From positions 1 to 33,767 of the forward strand of contig CATKXS010000015.1 in assembly GCA_949841045.1 (NCBI GenBank): 33,767 nucleotides of DNA. The letters run 5' to 3'. The position numbers were made by a program, and so were the translations under genes. This document shows positions 17,796-27,424 of the stretch, piece after piece; the first letter of the stretch is position 1, and every line of letters starts with the position of its first letter. The stretch comes from an uncultured Clostridia bacterium. Its GTDB lineage: Bacteria > Bacillota > Clostridia > Christensenellales > UBA1242. Below the pieces are notes generated by a model. That model was not told the DNA's origin and searched no databases. It saw only the letters and a program-made list of their open reading frames with translations.

Positions 17796-17831
17796 AAAAA
17801 ATCACCCCCTTTCGAGATGATTATTTTTATT
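17796..17831 (-). repeat. 36-bp direct repeat copy B; doubles as terminator of the nucleotidyltransferase gene
   Basis: aaaaaatcaccccctttcgagatgattatttttatt; one mismatch to 16916-16951. Confidence 0.9.
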
Positions 17832-18739
17832 TAGTTTTCCCACAATCTTTCTGGGTATTTTCCGTTGGCTTTTTGCTCCTTTATAAATTCTTTGAATTCT
17901 TTGAGGTCCTCAGCATATGTAATTCCTCGCCAAACGGATTTAGTTGGTATAACTTCTACTTTTGCTTTGCTATTTTTGACCAAATCACTTAATAATATTG
18001 GTAAAAGATATTCGACTGAAGATAAATCTTCTTTATTTTTCTCTAAGAAATCTATAAAACCTTTTTTTAAATGAGAAAAAATATCTTTGGAAAAAGCAAA
18101 CAAATTCATGTTGACTGGAGTGGCTTTATCTACAACTTGCCAAGCTTCTTGTTTGTTATCTAAAGGTCTCGATATAACCTCGCCATTCTCGTCATGTTTT
18201 ACTTCCGATTCAACCATTCCCATCAGCAAATTATTTTCAACTGAGCAAACTCCTCTTTTTACCGTACCTTTATCAGATAGCGTCTCTCCAAGACGATATG
18301 CAACTAAAGAAAACTCATTTTTCTTCAATTCTCTTTTAAGGAATTTACTTACATCTTCAAATGCTTCTCTGCCATAAAAATCATCTGCGTTTATAACCAC
18401 AAAATTGTCATCAATAGCCTCTTCTGCACAAAGTATGGCATGGGCTGTTCCTAAAGGTTTTACCCTATTTTCTGGTATAACATATTTTTCAGGGACATTT
18501 TTATTGTTTTGAAATGCGTAGACGGTTTTTATTCTTTTTTCTACCCTTTTGCCTACTGTTTCTCTAAAAATATCTAAATTTTCTTCTTTAATGATAAATA
18601 CGACTTTATCAAATCCGCTTTTTATTGCGTCAAAAATTGAGTAATCGAGAATAAAGTTCTTCTCTTCATCGACAGGTTGGAGCTGTTTAAGTCCACCAAA
18701 TCGGCTACCAAGTCCTCCCGCCATAATTACAAGTTCCAT
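17831..18739 (-). CDS. Sugar nucleotidyltransferase (NTP_transferase family)
   Basis: MELVIMAGGLGSRFGGLKQLQPV...PLGTAHAILCAEEAIDDNFVVINADDFYG. Confidence 0.9.
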   Translation of the reverse strand: MELVIMAGGLGSRFGGLKQLQPVDEEKNFILDYSIFDAIKSGFDKVVFIIKEENLDIFRETVGKRVEKRIKTVYAFQNNKNVPEKYVIPENRVKPLGTAHAILCAEEAIDDNFVVINADDFYGREAFEDVSKFLKRELKKNEFSLVAYRLGETLSDKGTVKRGVCSVENNLLMGMVESEVKHDENGEVISRPLDNKQEAWQVVDKATPVNMNLFAFSKDIFSHLKKGFIDFLEKNKEDLSSVEYLLPILLSDLVKNSKAKVEVIPTKSVWRGITYAEDLKEFKEFIKEQKANGKYPERLWEN

Positions 18740-18858
18740 AAAAACCTCTTAAATCTTATTTATATTCATTTATATTAAATTTAAATTAAATTTGTCAATA
18801 CTTCAATTTTACACATATTTTCATTTTTGTCAATAACAAAATGCTTGAAATTCTTGGC

Positions 18859-18897
18859 GAAAAAAGACATTACAAAATTAGTAATGCCTTTTATTTT
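18859..18897 (-). terminator. Intrinsic terminator of secA
   Basis: Minus strand GGCATTACTAATTTTGTAATGTCTTTTTT. Confidence 0.8.
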
Positions 18898-21624
18898 TTA
18901 ATCAGCATTTTGCCCACAGCAGTTTTTATATTTCTTACCACTTCCGCATGGGCATGGGTCGTTACGGCCTACTTTTGGCTCATTATTATAAACTGTCTTT
19001 TGAACTTGAAGTTTACCTTTTGCCTTTTGCTTTTCGCGTTCTTCTGGAGTGAGTTCTTTTCCAGTGAACATAATCTTGATTGGTTTTGGTTCTGGCTCAA
19101 CTGGCGCTTGTTGAATTTGAGCATTGAGAAGAATTTTACATGTATTTTCTCTGATTTTTTCAATCATTTTATCAAACATATCAAAGCCTTCTTTCTTGTA
19201 AGCAAGAACTGGGTCTTGTTGACCAAATTGTCTTGAAATAATCTCATCTTTCATAATCTGCATGTCTTCAATTTGGCTCATCCAGTTTATATCAACCATA
19301 CGAAGAAGCACATTTCTTTCGATGTCTTCAAAGTTGACACCAATTCCCGCCACCTCTTTCATACGCTCTTCATAGCGTTTATGAATATTGTCAAGAATTT
19401 TATCCACAACATCATCTACATCGCATTCTTCAACAAAGTCTTCATTGATAAGATTTGTATCTTTTTCAATAAGTCCATTTTCAAGTTCTTTTTTGAGCGC
19501 TTCAATATCCCATTCATAGTATGGTTTTTCATCGCTAATCACTTTTAAAACGCTCTTTCTTACAACGTCTGGGAACATATTCATAATTTGGTCATGAACA
19601 GGCTCGCCGTCAAGCACTTTGTTACGTTCTGCGTATATTATTTCTCTTTGCTTATTCATAACATCGTCAAATTGGAGAACGCTCTTTCTTATGCCAAAGT
19701 TTTGAATTTCAATCTTGCGTTGAGCTTTTTCAACTTGATTAGCTATCATTTTTACTTGGAAAGGTGTATCTTCATCAACTCTAAATATTGCGAAAATTCT
19801 CTTAAGTTTGTCAGAAGCGAAACGTCTTATAAGGTCGTCATCAGGTGAAAGATAGAATACGCTTGAACCTAAATCACCCTGTCTTCCAGAACGGCCTCTA
19901 AGCTGGTTGTCAATACGTCTTGACTCATGTCTTTCTGTACCAATAATGAATAATCCGCCAAGTTTTCTAACCTCTTCTTTCTCTGCATCTGTGACTTGTT
20001 TGTGTTTATCATAAAGTTTTCTATAAGTTTCGCGAGCTTCGTTAAGTTTTTCATCGTCAACAATATTGAAAGCAGTTGCATAAGAGATTTCCTCTTCGCT
20101 GTAACCTTTATCTCTCATTTCCTTTGTAGCCATAAATTCAGGGTTACCGCCAAGCAAAATATCGGTACCACGACCTGCCATGTTTGTGGCGATAGTGACA
20201 GCACCCTTTCTGCCCGCTTGAGCAACAATCTCACTCTCTCTTTCATTGTTCTTAGCGTTGAGAACTTGGTGTTTTATACCCTCCATTTTGAGCGCATGAG
20301 AAATAAGTTCTGATTTATCAATGTTGATTGTACCAACAAGCACTGGTTGTCCAGTCTCAGCACATTCTCTTATTTTAGCAATAATCGCCTTAATCTTTCC
20401 GCGTTCAGATGTGTACATAATGTCTGGATAATCTATACGCTGTTTTGTTCTGTTTGGTGGAATTACTACAACGTCAAGGTTGTAAATTGTTCTAAATTCG
20501 CTCTCTTCTGTCTTAGCAGTACCAGTCATACCAGAAAGTTTGCTATATAATCTAAAGAAGTTTTGGAATGTAATTGTTGCAAATGTTTGGTTTTCGTCCT
20601 TAATTGCAACCCCCTCTTTGGCTTCAATTGCTTGGTGGAGACCAGATGAGAAGCGTCTACCTATAGAAAGACGTCCAGTAAACTCGTCTACAATGATAAC
20701 TTCGCCGTCTTTGACAACATAGTTTTCATCAAGATGCATGATAAAGTTTGCTTTTAAAGCATTGTTGATATAGTGGTTAAGTTCAAGATTTTCAATATCA
20801 GAAAGATTGTTGAGGTGATAAAAAGCCTCAGCCTTTGTAACACCTTTTTCAGTAAGGTTTATCTGCTTAGTTTTAATATCAATTTCAACATCGTCACCCT
20901 CTCTGAGTGTTTTTACAAACTTTTGAGCCTCAACATATCCGTCAGAACTTTTTCCGCCTCTTCCGCTGATAATAAGTGGAGTTCTTGCTTCATCAATAAG
21001 AATGCTATCGACTTCATCGACAACGGCAAAGTTGAGTCCCCTTAAAACTCTTGCATTTTTATTGCCAGCCATATTGTCTCTAAGATAATCAAATCCAAGC
21101 TCGTTATTAGTACAATAGGTAATATCGCACATATATGCAGCTTTCTTCTGCTTGTCATTTTGTCCAGCAAGCGAAACGCCAACTGTAAGCCCTAAGAATT
21201 TATAAATCTTTCCCATCCATTCAGCGTCACGTTTTGCAAGGTAGTCGTTTACTGTAACAACATGCACGCCCTTTCCAGTAAGTGCATTGAGGTAAACTGG
21301 AAGCGTTGCCACCAAAGTTTTACCTTCACCAGTTGCCATTTCAGCAATTCTGCCTTGATGGAGTGCAATGCCACCTATAATCTGAACATAGAAATGTCTC
21401 ATATTGAGAACCCTTGAAGAAGCTTCTCTTGCAACAGCATAAGCTTCTGGCAAAATATCATTTAATGTTTCACCAACTTTGAGCCTATTTTTAAATTCAT
21501 CAGTACAAGCTCTGAGTTGTTCATTTGTATAATCCTTATACTTTTCCTCTAAAGCAATTACTTTATCGGCAATCTTTTTAAGTTTTTTAATTTGAAAGTT
21601 ATTTTCCTTTCCAAAAAGTCCCAT
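18898..21624 (-). CDS. secA: Preprotein translocase ATPase SecA
   Basis: [65 protein letters not shown]-terminal zinc motif [19 protein letters not shown]. Confidence 0.99.
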   Translation of the reverse strand: MGLFGKENNFQIKKLKKIADKVIALEEKYKDYTNEQLRACTDEFKNRLKVGETLNDILPEAYAVAREASSRVLNMRHFYVQIIGGIALHQGRIAEMATGEGKTLVATLPVYLNALTGKGVHVVTVNDYLAKRDAEWMGKIYKFLGLTVGVSLAGQNDKQKKAAYMCDITYCTNNELGFDYLRDNMAGNKNARVLRGLNFAVVDEVDSILIDEARTPLIISGRGGKSSDGYVEAQKFVKTLREGDDVEIDIKTKQINLTEKGVTKAEAFYHLNNLSDIENLELNHYINNALKANFIMHLDENYVVKDGEVIIVDEFTGRLSIGRRFSSGLHQAIEAKEGVAIKDENQTFATITFQNFFRLYSKLSGMTGTAKTEESEFRTIYNLDVVVIPPNRTKQRIDYPDIMYTSERGKIKAIIAKIRECAETGQPVLVGTINIDKSELISHALKMEGIKHQVLNAKNNERESEIVAQAGRKGAVTIATNMAGRGTDILLGGNPEFMATKEMRDKGYSEEEISYATAFNIVDDEKLNEARETYRKLYDKHKQVTDAEKEEVRKLGGLFIIGTERHESRRIDNQLRGRSGRQGDLGSSVFYLSPDDDLIRRFASDKLKRIFAIFRVDEDTPFQVKMIANQVEKAQRKIEIQNFGIRKSVLQFDDVMNKQREIIYAERNKVLDGEPVHDQIMNMFPDVVRKSVLKVISDEKPYYEWDIEALKKELENGLIEKDTNLINEDFVEECDVDDVVDKILDNIHKRYEERMKEVAGIGVNFEDIERNVLLRMVDINWMSQIEDMQIMKDEIISRQFGQQDPVLAYKKEGFDMFDKMIEKIRENTCKILLNAQIQQAPVEPEPKPIKIMFTGKELTPEEREKQKAKGKLQVQKTVYNNEPKVGRNDPCPCGSGKKYKNCCGQNAD

Positions 21625-21760
21625 TTTTTCTCCTTTAATCTTCTCGTAAATAATATTGTAACTGATTTTTACAAAAAGTCAAAATAATTTTAAAAATAAA
21701 AAGCATTTTTATCACTATTTTTGCAAAATTTCAATTATTTTTGGCAGAGAATGACCTTTT

Positions 21761-21802
21761 TAAAGCGCTTTACTTGACAATGATATATAAATAAAGTATA
21801 AT
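21761..21802 (+). promoter_or_regulatory. Perfect-consensus promoter with adjacent 12-bp palindrome upstream of the 1779-aa gene
   Basis: TAAAGCGCTTTA (21761-21772), then TTGACA (21774-21779), 17 bp, TATAAT (21797-21802). Confidence 0.85.
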
Positions 21803-21843
21803 TTTAAATATATTATATTTATTAAATATAAGAGGAGATTATT

Positions 21844-24800
21844 ATGATAGCTTCAATCACTAATAATATTACACTTAAGAAAAAAGACGGAAATGAGGTT
21901 AAAATCGCTCAAGACCTCCGTATGAACACCGAAAATGAACACCTTTTAAGTCTTAAAGGTACTTTTCCTACTACTATTAAAGAAGAAGACGGCAGTGAAA
22001 GAGTTATGCTTGATTCAAAGTCTATTTTTGATGTTGACCGCAAGGAAGACGGAAAATATTCTATAGTCATAAATGACACTTCTATTTTGAAAGGTAAAGA
22101 CGGCAAGGACCTTGCCACCCTTCTTGGAATTAACACTGATGCCGAAAATAAAACTGCCACTTTGAATATTACCGCACCTCCAAGTACACTCACAATCGCA
22201 AAAAAACATGAGGAAATTTGTTTTAAGATTGTTGCAGAAAGTGGAAAACAATATGTTATAACTTCAAACGCAACTACTATCAGAGTTAAAACTGAAGGCG
22301 AAGAATTTAAATATAGTGCAACAGGCGACACTGCTATTTCAGTTGAAATGCACCCTGATATTATTGATGAATTTTTTGATAAAGATAAAAAATTCTGCAA
22401 AACTTTTGACCAGACAACTTTCACAAACCAAAAAAAGAAAAAAGACTTGCATCCAGAAGATACGTCTATAAAAGAGCCAGACGGTCTTACTGACATGCCA
22501 AAAGCTATCAATAACTTCCCTACAAAAATTCTATCCCTTTATGGTGCAACCATGAAAGGAAATAGCCATGTTATGTTTGGCGCTTCGAGCGAAGCAAATG
22601 GCTATACTCTCACTTCAATCGACCCGCTTGCTGATAAAGAAGGCAGAGCGGATGCTCAACCTTATATTTTTGTAACTAAGAACACAGAAGGCACATCAGC
22701 TTCACCTGCAAAACAAGATAATTATTTACTTATAAATGGTAAAATGCAAAAGTGCGACAATTTCTATCTACAATATGAACAAGAGGGTGAAATTAAAAAG
22801 CCTCAACTTGTTCTTGAAGTGCGTCCTCAAAATTCAAAAACAGGTTCGGTAAAATACTATTCAATTGACCTAAATTATGATAATAAAAAAAATCAACTAT
22901 CTGAAGAATCAATAAAAACCCTAAACCTTCTTGGTGATGTTGGAAATTTCGTTGATACAGCCGCAGATGAATCTCAAATAGTAAATATTCTTTCAAGTGA
23001 TGGCAAAAATCAAATTAAATTTGCAAAGAAAGATGATAGAGATTATGCAAAAGATTATTCATATTCATTAAAGAGCGACAATTACACCCTTGTATCTGAC
23101 GAGCCAAATGATGAAGATGAAACAGTTGGAGGAGATGATTTAGGACCAGAAGAGCCTGAACGCAACGATACTGGTGATACTGATGAACCAGAAAAAGGTA
23201 AGAAGAAAGAAGCCCCTGCTCCAATAATGAAACATAAAAAAGGGTTCAACTACGAAAAACAAGTTGAAGCTTTTGCTGGAGCAATAGAAATTCTTGCTTT
23301 CTTTCTTGGAATTGGCTCTATTCTCACTGGCGGTATTGCCCTTCTTATTGCCGGACTTGTTCTTGGCGGAATTGGCATCACTGGGCAAACATTTGCATCA
23401 AAATTTGTCGCTGAAGAACGCGATATTGCACTTAAAAGATTAGAAGAATACGAACAGCAACAAAGTGAAGATGAAAAATTTGAAGAAAACTTCATGGCAA
23501 ACGAAGCTGCTCTTGACAATGCAATGGGACTTGCTGAGGAAAAAGAAAGCGGACTTGCCGAGATGCTTGCAGATGAAAACTCTCCTGCTCATAAACTTGC
23601 AAATGCATTCGATGAATACGGTGTTGGCTTTGAAAGATTACCAGAAGGCATGACAAGAACAAATGCACTGTCGAGCATAAATGGTTATCAGGCTAAAACA
23701 AAAATGCTCAGTTCTCTTGAACAAATCACTTCAGCTCATGATATTGCAACAAGAAATCAAATGATTGCACAGTTTATGAATACAAACTTTGCTCCAATGC
23801 CAGAAGAAAAGAAAACAGAACTTACTACTGCCCTCTTTGGACCAGAAAAGGCAGATGCAAATACAATTTCTTCAAAAAATGAAGCACTTAAGCCTTTTAT
23901 CACTTCTTTAAGAGAAACAGTTGTATACGAAGAAAGAGAAAAACAACTTTTAGACAAGCAAAGAGATAGTTTGAGTTCTGCTCGTGACAGCTCTATTTTA
24001 AGAACTATTGGCTCAAAGAGTTTTGACAAAGCAAAACGCGAAAAGTTCTTCAATCGTTATTCAGATGTACTTGTAAGAAAAATGTCTACAGACAAGAGTC
24101 TTAATGAAGCAAAAATAAACAACCTTTTAAACAAGATTCCTGAAAATGAGAGGGCTTTTGCCATTGACAAGCTTGCTCTTTCATCAAAAAATATTGAAGA
24201 CACTTTGGCGCTTGTTGAAAAAACAGCTAATGAAAACAGAACAAAAGTTAACACTCTTCAAGATGCTATGGTTTATGTTAAAGCCTTAAACAATCTTAAA
24301 AATAAACCAAACGAATATGTTTCGTTTACAAAAACCCAAGACGACCTTGTTAAGTTATTAGATGCAAGAACTTTAACTTATCGCCAAAATAGTCTTATCG
24401 AAGATAAATATAAATTCCTTGAGACAATAGAAAATAACCTTACTAATTCAGCTGATAATAATGGAAAGAAGAATGTTTTACATGCACTACACTCTCTTAC
24501 TGGAACATATTCTTCAAATGACACCCATAATGATACTTCAAAAATTTTAGCACAAATTCAACAAAATCATCAAGAAATAAGAAATCTTCTCATTTCTCAT
24601 TTCAGCGAAGAGCTAACAGATATATCATGCCTATATGATTCCTCTACTGTACTTCCTAATTCTAAGAAATTAAACCAAGTAGGAAATGAAGGCAACTATA
24701 TTGAGATTGCATCTAAGTATATTAGCGAAAAAGACCCTAAAACTAACGAACTTACCCTTCGTGCAAAAAGACTAAAAGGTCTTATTGATGACTATAACAA

Positions 24801-27183
24801 AAATTCAAAAGAATATTTAAATAATCGTTATAACGCTAATGATTTCAATTCTCTACAAGCATATTTAAAGAGCGAAGTAAAAGACCAGCTCAAAGATGTT
24901 GAAAATGCTAATGAATATTTAGATAATATTGTTTCTGAAAAAGCCATCGAAGATAAAGTAAAATCCTTTAAATCGTCTTATGCAAAAGCTTATATTAATG
25001 AGGATACTAAAAAAGAAATTGCAAAAGCTATGCTTTATGCTGAGGCAGGTCTCAAAAATAAAAACATTTCAAATGTTGATAAAGCCATTTTTGAAAACAG
25101 CATTTCTACCCTTAATCTTGTATTAACAGGTAAATTATTACAAGCAAACATTGATAAAGCTGTTGTTTCATCTTTAGGAGATGAACTTGCAAACAAAAAT
25201 AGAGAAGATGCAATCAAATTGCTTAACAAGACAAGTCAAGACTTTACGAATTCTGCTAAAGGTTATAAAAAACTTTATAACTTAGTCTCTGACCTCAACC
25301 TTTCAAATGACGCCAAAAAAGAAATTAAATTTCAAACTGGCGATAAAAATATCGCTGAAAAAGCTTCAAACATTATAAATGAAGATTTAAAAGACAAAAA
25401 AGCTGACGAAAATGGCCTAACTTATGGAGATATTCTTGAAAAATCTTTATTCAATATGGAAATACTTGAAAAAGAAATTAATAATATGCAATTCTTAACA
25501 GGTGCAGAGCAGCGAAACATTATTGGCGACATCCGCAACATGAAAAATACTCCTGAACTGAAACACAACCCTGCAGCTAGAAAATCTAATTTGGAATTCT
25601 GTTTTTCTCGCCGAATTGACCCAAAAACTTATAAAGAACACAAGAAAGAACTTGATGCTCTAATAAAACTTGCTGGCACTTATGCGGAAGTTAGCATTGC
25701 TAAAGATTTGATTAATAATGAAATTAAGAATGTTAACGAAAGAAGCAAAGCAGTCCTTGAATCTTCTTGTGAAGATGTACTTGGTAAAGAGTATGCAAAC
25801 AGCGAATATAGACGTCTTCAAGTGACTAACGACAAGAACAAAAATGACGAAAAGACATTTGACAATGTTTACAAGCTTATGGTTGAACTTGCTCCTGGCG
25901 AAGATAAGGAAAAAGTTGAAGCAGACCTTAAAAAACTTGTACAAGAAAACCCTGACATGAAAGCTTCAAAAATAGCAAAAAAATTTGGAATTGATAAAGA
26001 TGCACTTGATAAAGGTTTAAAACAAGTTAAAAATAAGGGAATTGACGAAAATACTCAAAAATCAGTTTGGTTAAAAGAAAAAGAAGTAAATGATTCATTA
26101 ATAGTTGTCGAAGAATTTAAGGAAGCTTGGAAACAGGCACTTAGCGGAGATACAAAAAAACTTGAAACATTTATAGAAAACTCTAAGTCAAACAAAGAAC
26201 TTGAAAAACAGCAAAAGAAAGCCGATGAGCAAAAACTTAAAAACCTCAAAGGTGACGAATTAAAGAAGGCCAAAGCTGAAATTGAAGAAGCCAAGAAAGC
26301 TGAGCCTAAAAAGAATAAGAAAGAAATTGAAAAGCAAGATGAAAAAGCCATTGATTATGCTGAACTTTTAGACAATATTGGCCTTCCTGCTGAAGATATT
26401 GAAAAAGTTTTAAATGGTGAAAAGAGATTTGTAATAGACGGGCTCAAAAAGCTTGATAATCTCTCACCTGCCCTAAGAGCTGAAAAACTTCTTGCTGCAA
26501 AAAATGATGAATTAGATGAAATTAAACTTCAGTCTTCGCTTTTAACTGATGCTGATAGAAAAATTGCAAAGGCTTGCAAAAATCTTGAAAAATCAAACAA
26601 AGATGTTCAAGAATACAAAGCCAAAGTTGAACTTATCAAAAAGCTTGAAAAAAGTGGCGTTCCTGAAAAAGTCGTTGACGAAATTTATACAGCATTTGCA
26701 AATGGTGATAAAAAATATTTTGATAAAACAAAAATTGGTGACAAAACTATTAATGAACTACTTGCTGGCTATGAATTTGATGTTACTGATACTGCCCTTT
26801 TAAAACGTCTTGGAATTGACCCAAAAGACATTAAAAATGGAAAGACAAGAAATAGAACACTTAAAGACGCCGAAATGCAAATTCAGATTCAAAACATTTC
26901 AAATCAAATAAAAGTTAATTTCGCTCAAGATAATGCAACTAAAACAGATGTTCAACATGAAGGCGACCTGTCTAAAGAAAAACCTCAAGAGGCAAAAGAA
27001 GGTCTTGGATTCTTCAAAAAACTTATCGATATATTTAAAGATAAATCTGACAAAGCTATTGCAGAGCAAAAAGAAATTGATAAACAAGTTGAAGAAGCAC
27101 ATGCAAATGAACATACTGAAGAAAAAGATTATGAATCAAAGCCTGTAAAAGAAGTTGATGATAGGGAAGCTGAGGTTGAATAA
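21844..27183 (+). CDS. Giant (1779 aa) uncharacterised protein: beta-rich N-terminal region, acidic linker, Gly-rich membrane hairpin, long charged helical C-terminal region
   Basis: SD agaggag. No N-terminal signal peptide. Linker SDEPNDEDETVGGDDLGPEEPERNDTGDTDEPEKGKKKEAPAP, hydrophobic EAFAGAIEILAFFLGIGSILTGGIALLIAGLVLGGIGITGQTFASKFV, then >1200 residues rich in K/E/D/N. Confidence 0.88.
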   Translation: MIASITNNITLKKKDGNEVKIAQDLRMNTENEHLLSLKGTFPTTIKEEDGSERVMLDSKSIFDVDRKEDGKYSIVINDTSILKGKDGKDLATLLGINTDAENKTATLNITAPPSTLTIAKKHEEICFKIVAESGKQYVITSNATTIRVKTEGEEFKYSATGDTAISVEMHPDIIDEFFDKDKKFCKTFDQTTFTNQKKKKDLHPEDTSIKEPDGLTDMPKAINNFPTKILSLYGATMKGNSHVMFGASSEANGYTLTSIDPLADKEGRADAQPYIFVTKNTEGTSASPAKQDNYLLINGKMQKCDNFYLQYEQEGEIKKPQLVLEVRPQNSKTGSVKYYSIDLNYDNKKNQLSEESIKTLNLLGDVGNFVDTAADESQIVNILSSDGKNQIKFAKKDDRDYAKDYSYSLKSDNYTLVSDEPNDEDETVGGDDLGPEEPERNDTGDTDEPEKGKKKEAPAPIMKHKKGFNYEKQVEAFAGAIEILAFFLGIGSILTGGIALLIAGLVLGGIGITGQTFASKFVAEERDIALKRLEEYEQQQSEDEKFEENFMANEAALDNAMGLAEEKESGLAEMLADENSPAHKLANAFDEYGVGFERLPEGMTRTNALSSINGYQAKTKMLSSLEQITSAHDIATRNQMIAQFMNTNFAPMPEEKKTELTTALFGPEKADANTISSKNEALKPFITSLRETVVYEEREKQLLDKQRDSLSSARDSSILRTIGSKSFDKAKREKFFNRYSDVLVRKMSTDKSLNEAKINNLLNKIPENERAFAIDKLALSSKNIEDTLALVEKTANENRTKVNTLQDAMVYVKALNNLKNKPNEYVSFTKTQDDLVKLLDARTLTYRQNSLIEDKYKFLETIENNLTNSADNNGKKNVLHALHSLTGTYSSNDTHNDTSKILAQIQQNHQEIRNLLISHFSEELTDISCLYDSSTVLPNSKKLNQVGNEGNYIEIASKYISEKDPKTNELTLRAKRLKGLIDDYNKNSKEYLNNRYNANDFNSLQAYLKSEVKDQLKDVENANEYLDNIVSEKAIEDKVKSFKSSYAKAYINEDTKKEIAKAMLYAEAGLKNKNISNVDKAIFENSISTLNLVLTGKLLQANIDKAVVSSLGDELANKNREDAIKLLNKTSQDFTNSAKGYKKLYNLVSDLNLSNDAKKEIKFQTGDKNIAEKASNIINEDLKDKKADENGLTYGDILEKSLFNMEILEKEINNMQFLTGAEQRNIIGDIRNMKNTPELKHNPAARKSNLEFCFSRRIDPKTYKEHKKELDALIKLAGTYAEVSIAKDLINNEIKNVNERSKAVLESSCEDVLGKEYANSEYRRLQVTNDKNKNDEKTFDNVYKLMVELAPGEDKEKVEADLKKLVQENPDMKASKIAKKFGIDKDALDKGLKQVKNKGIDENTQKSVWLKEKEVNDSLIVVEEFKEAWKQALSGDTKKLETFIENSKSNKELEKQQKKADEQKLKNLKGDELKKAKAEIEEAKKAEPKKNKKEIEKQDEKAIDYAELLDNIGLPAEDIEKVLNGEKRFVIDGLKKLDNLSPALRAEKLLAAKNDELDEIKLQSSLLTDADRKIAKACKNLEKSNKDVQEYKAKVELIKKLEKSGVPEKVVDEIYTAFANGDKKYFDKTKIGDKTINELLAGYEFDVTDTALLKRLGIDPKDIKNGKTRNRTLKDAEMQIQIQNISNQIKVNFAQDNATKTDVQHEGDLSKEKPQEAKEGLGFFKKLIDIFKDKSDKAIAEQKEIDKQVEEAHANEHTEEKDYESKPVKEVDDREAEVE

Positions 27184-27232
27184 AACTTTACTCTTACTTC
27201 TCATGCTGCAATAACCAAGCAAAATCTATTTA

Positions 27233-27265
27233 GAAAGTTTAACTCCAAGCGGGTTAAACTTTTTA
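27233..27265 (+). terminator. Terminator-like hairpin after the 1779-aa gene
   Basis: AAAGTTTAACTCCAAGCGGGTTAAACTTTTT, about 12-bp stem including one G-U. Confidence 0.75.
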
Positions 27266-27381
27266 AAGTAGATGAAAAAATTAAAAATCTTTTATTGTTA
27301 ATCATTTTAACGTTTTGCTTAAACTTAATGCGAAACCCAAATTTAAAAATTTATAAATACAAAAATTTACTATTATAAAAA

Positions 27382-27417
27382 GAGCATAATGCTCAGAGCT
27401 TAAAGCTCCTTAAAAGG
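27382..27417 (+). repeat. Abutting mini-hairpins in the ychF leader
   Basis: GAGCA-TAA-TGCTC (27382-27394), GAGCT-TAA-AGCTC (27396-27408), CCTT-AA-AAGG (27408-27417) running into the SD. Confidence 0.8.
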
Positions 27418-27424
27418 AAAAACT

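Noticed and set aside
18841-19236. 131-aa plus ORF at the secA 3' end
   Set aside because: Antisense to the conserved secA C-terminus; no supporting RBS or homology.
21909-27148. Overlapping ORFs (e.g. 21909-22511 minus, 200 aa) within the 1779-aa gene
   Set aside because: Cys/Ser/Phe-rich reverse-complement artefacts of a lysine/glutamate-rich gene; no family resemblance.
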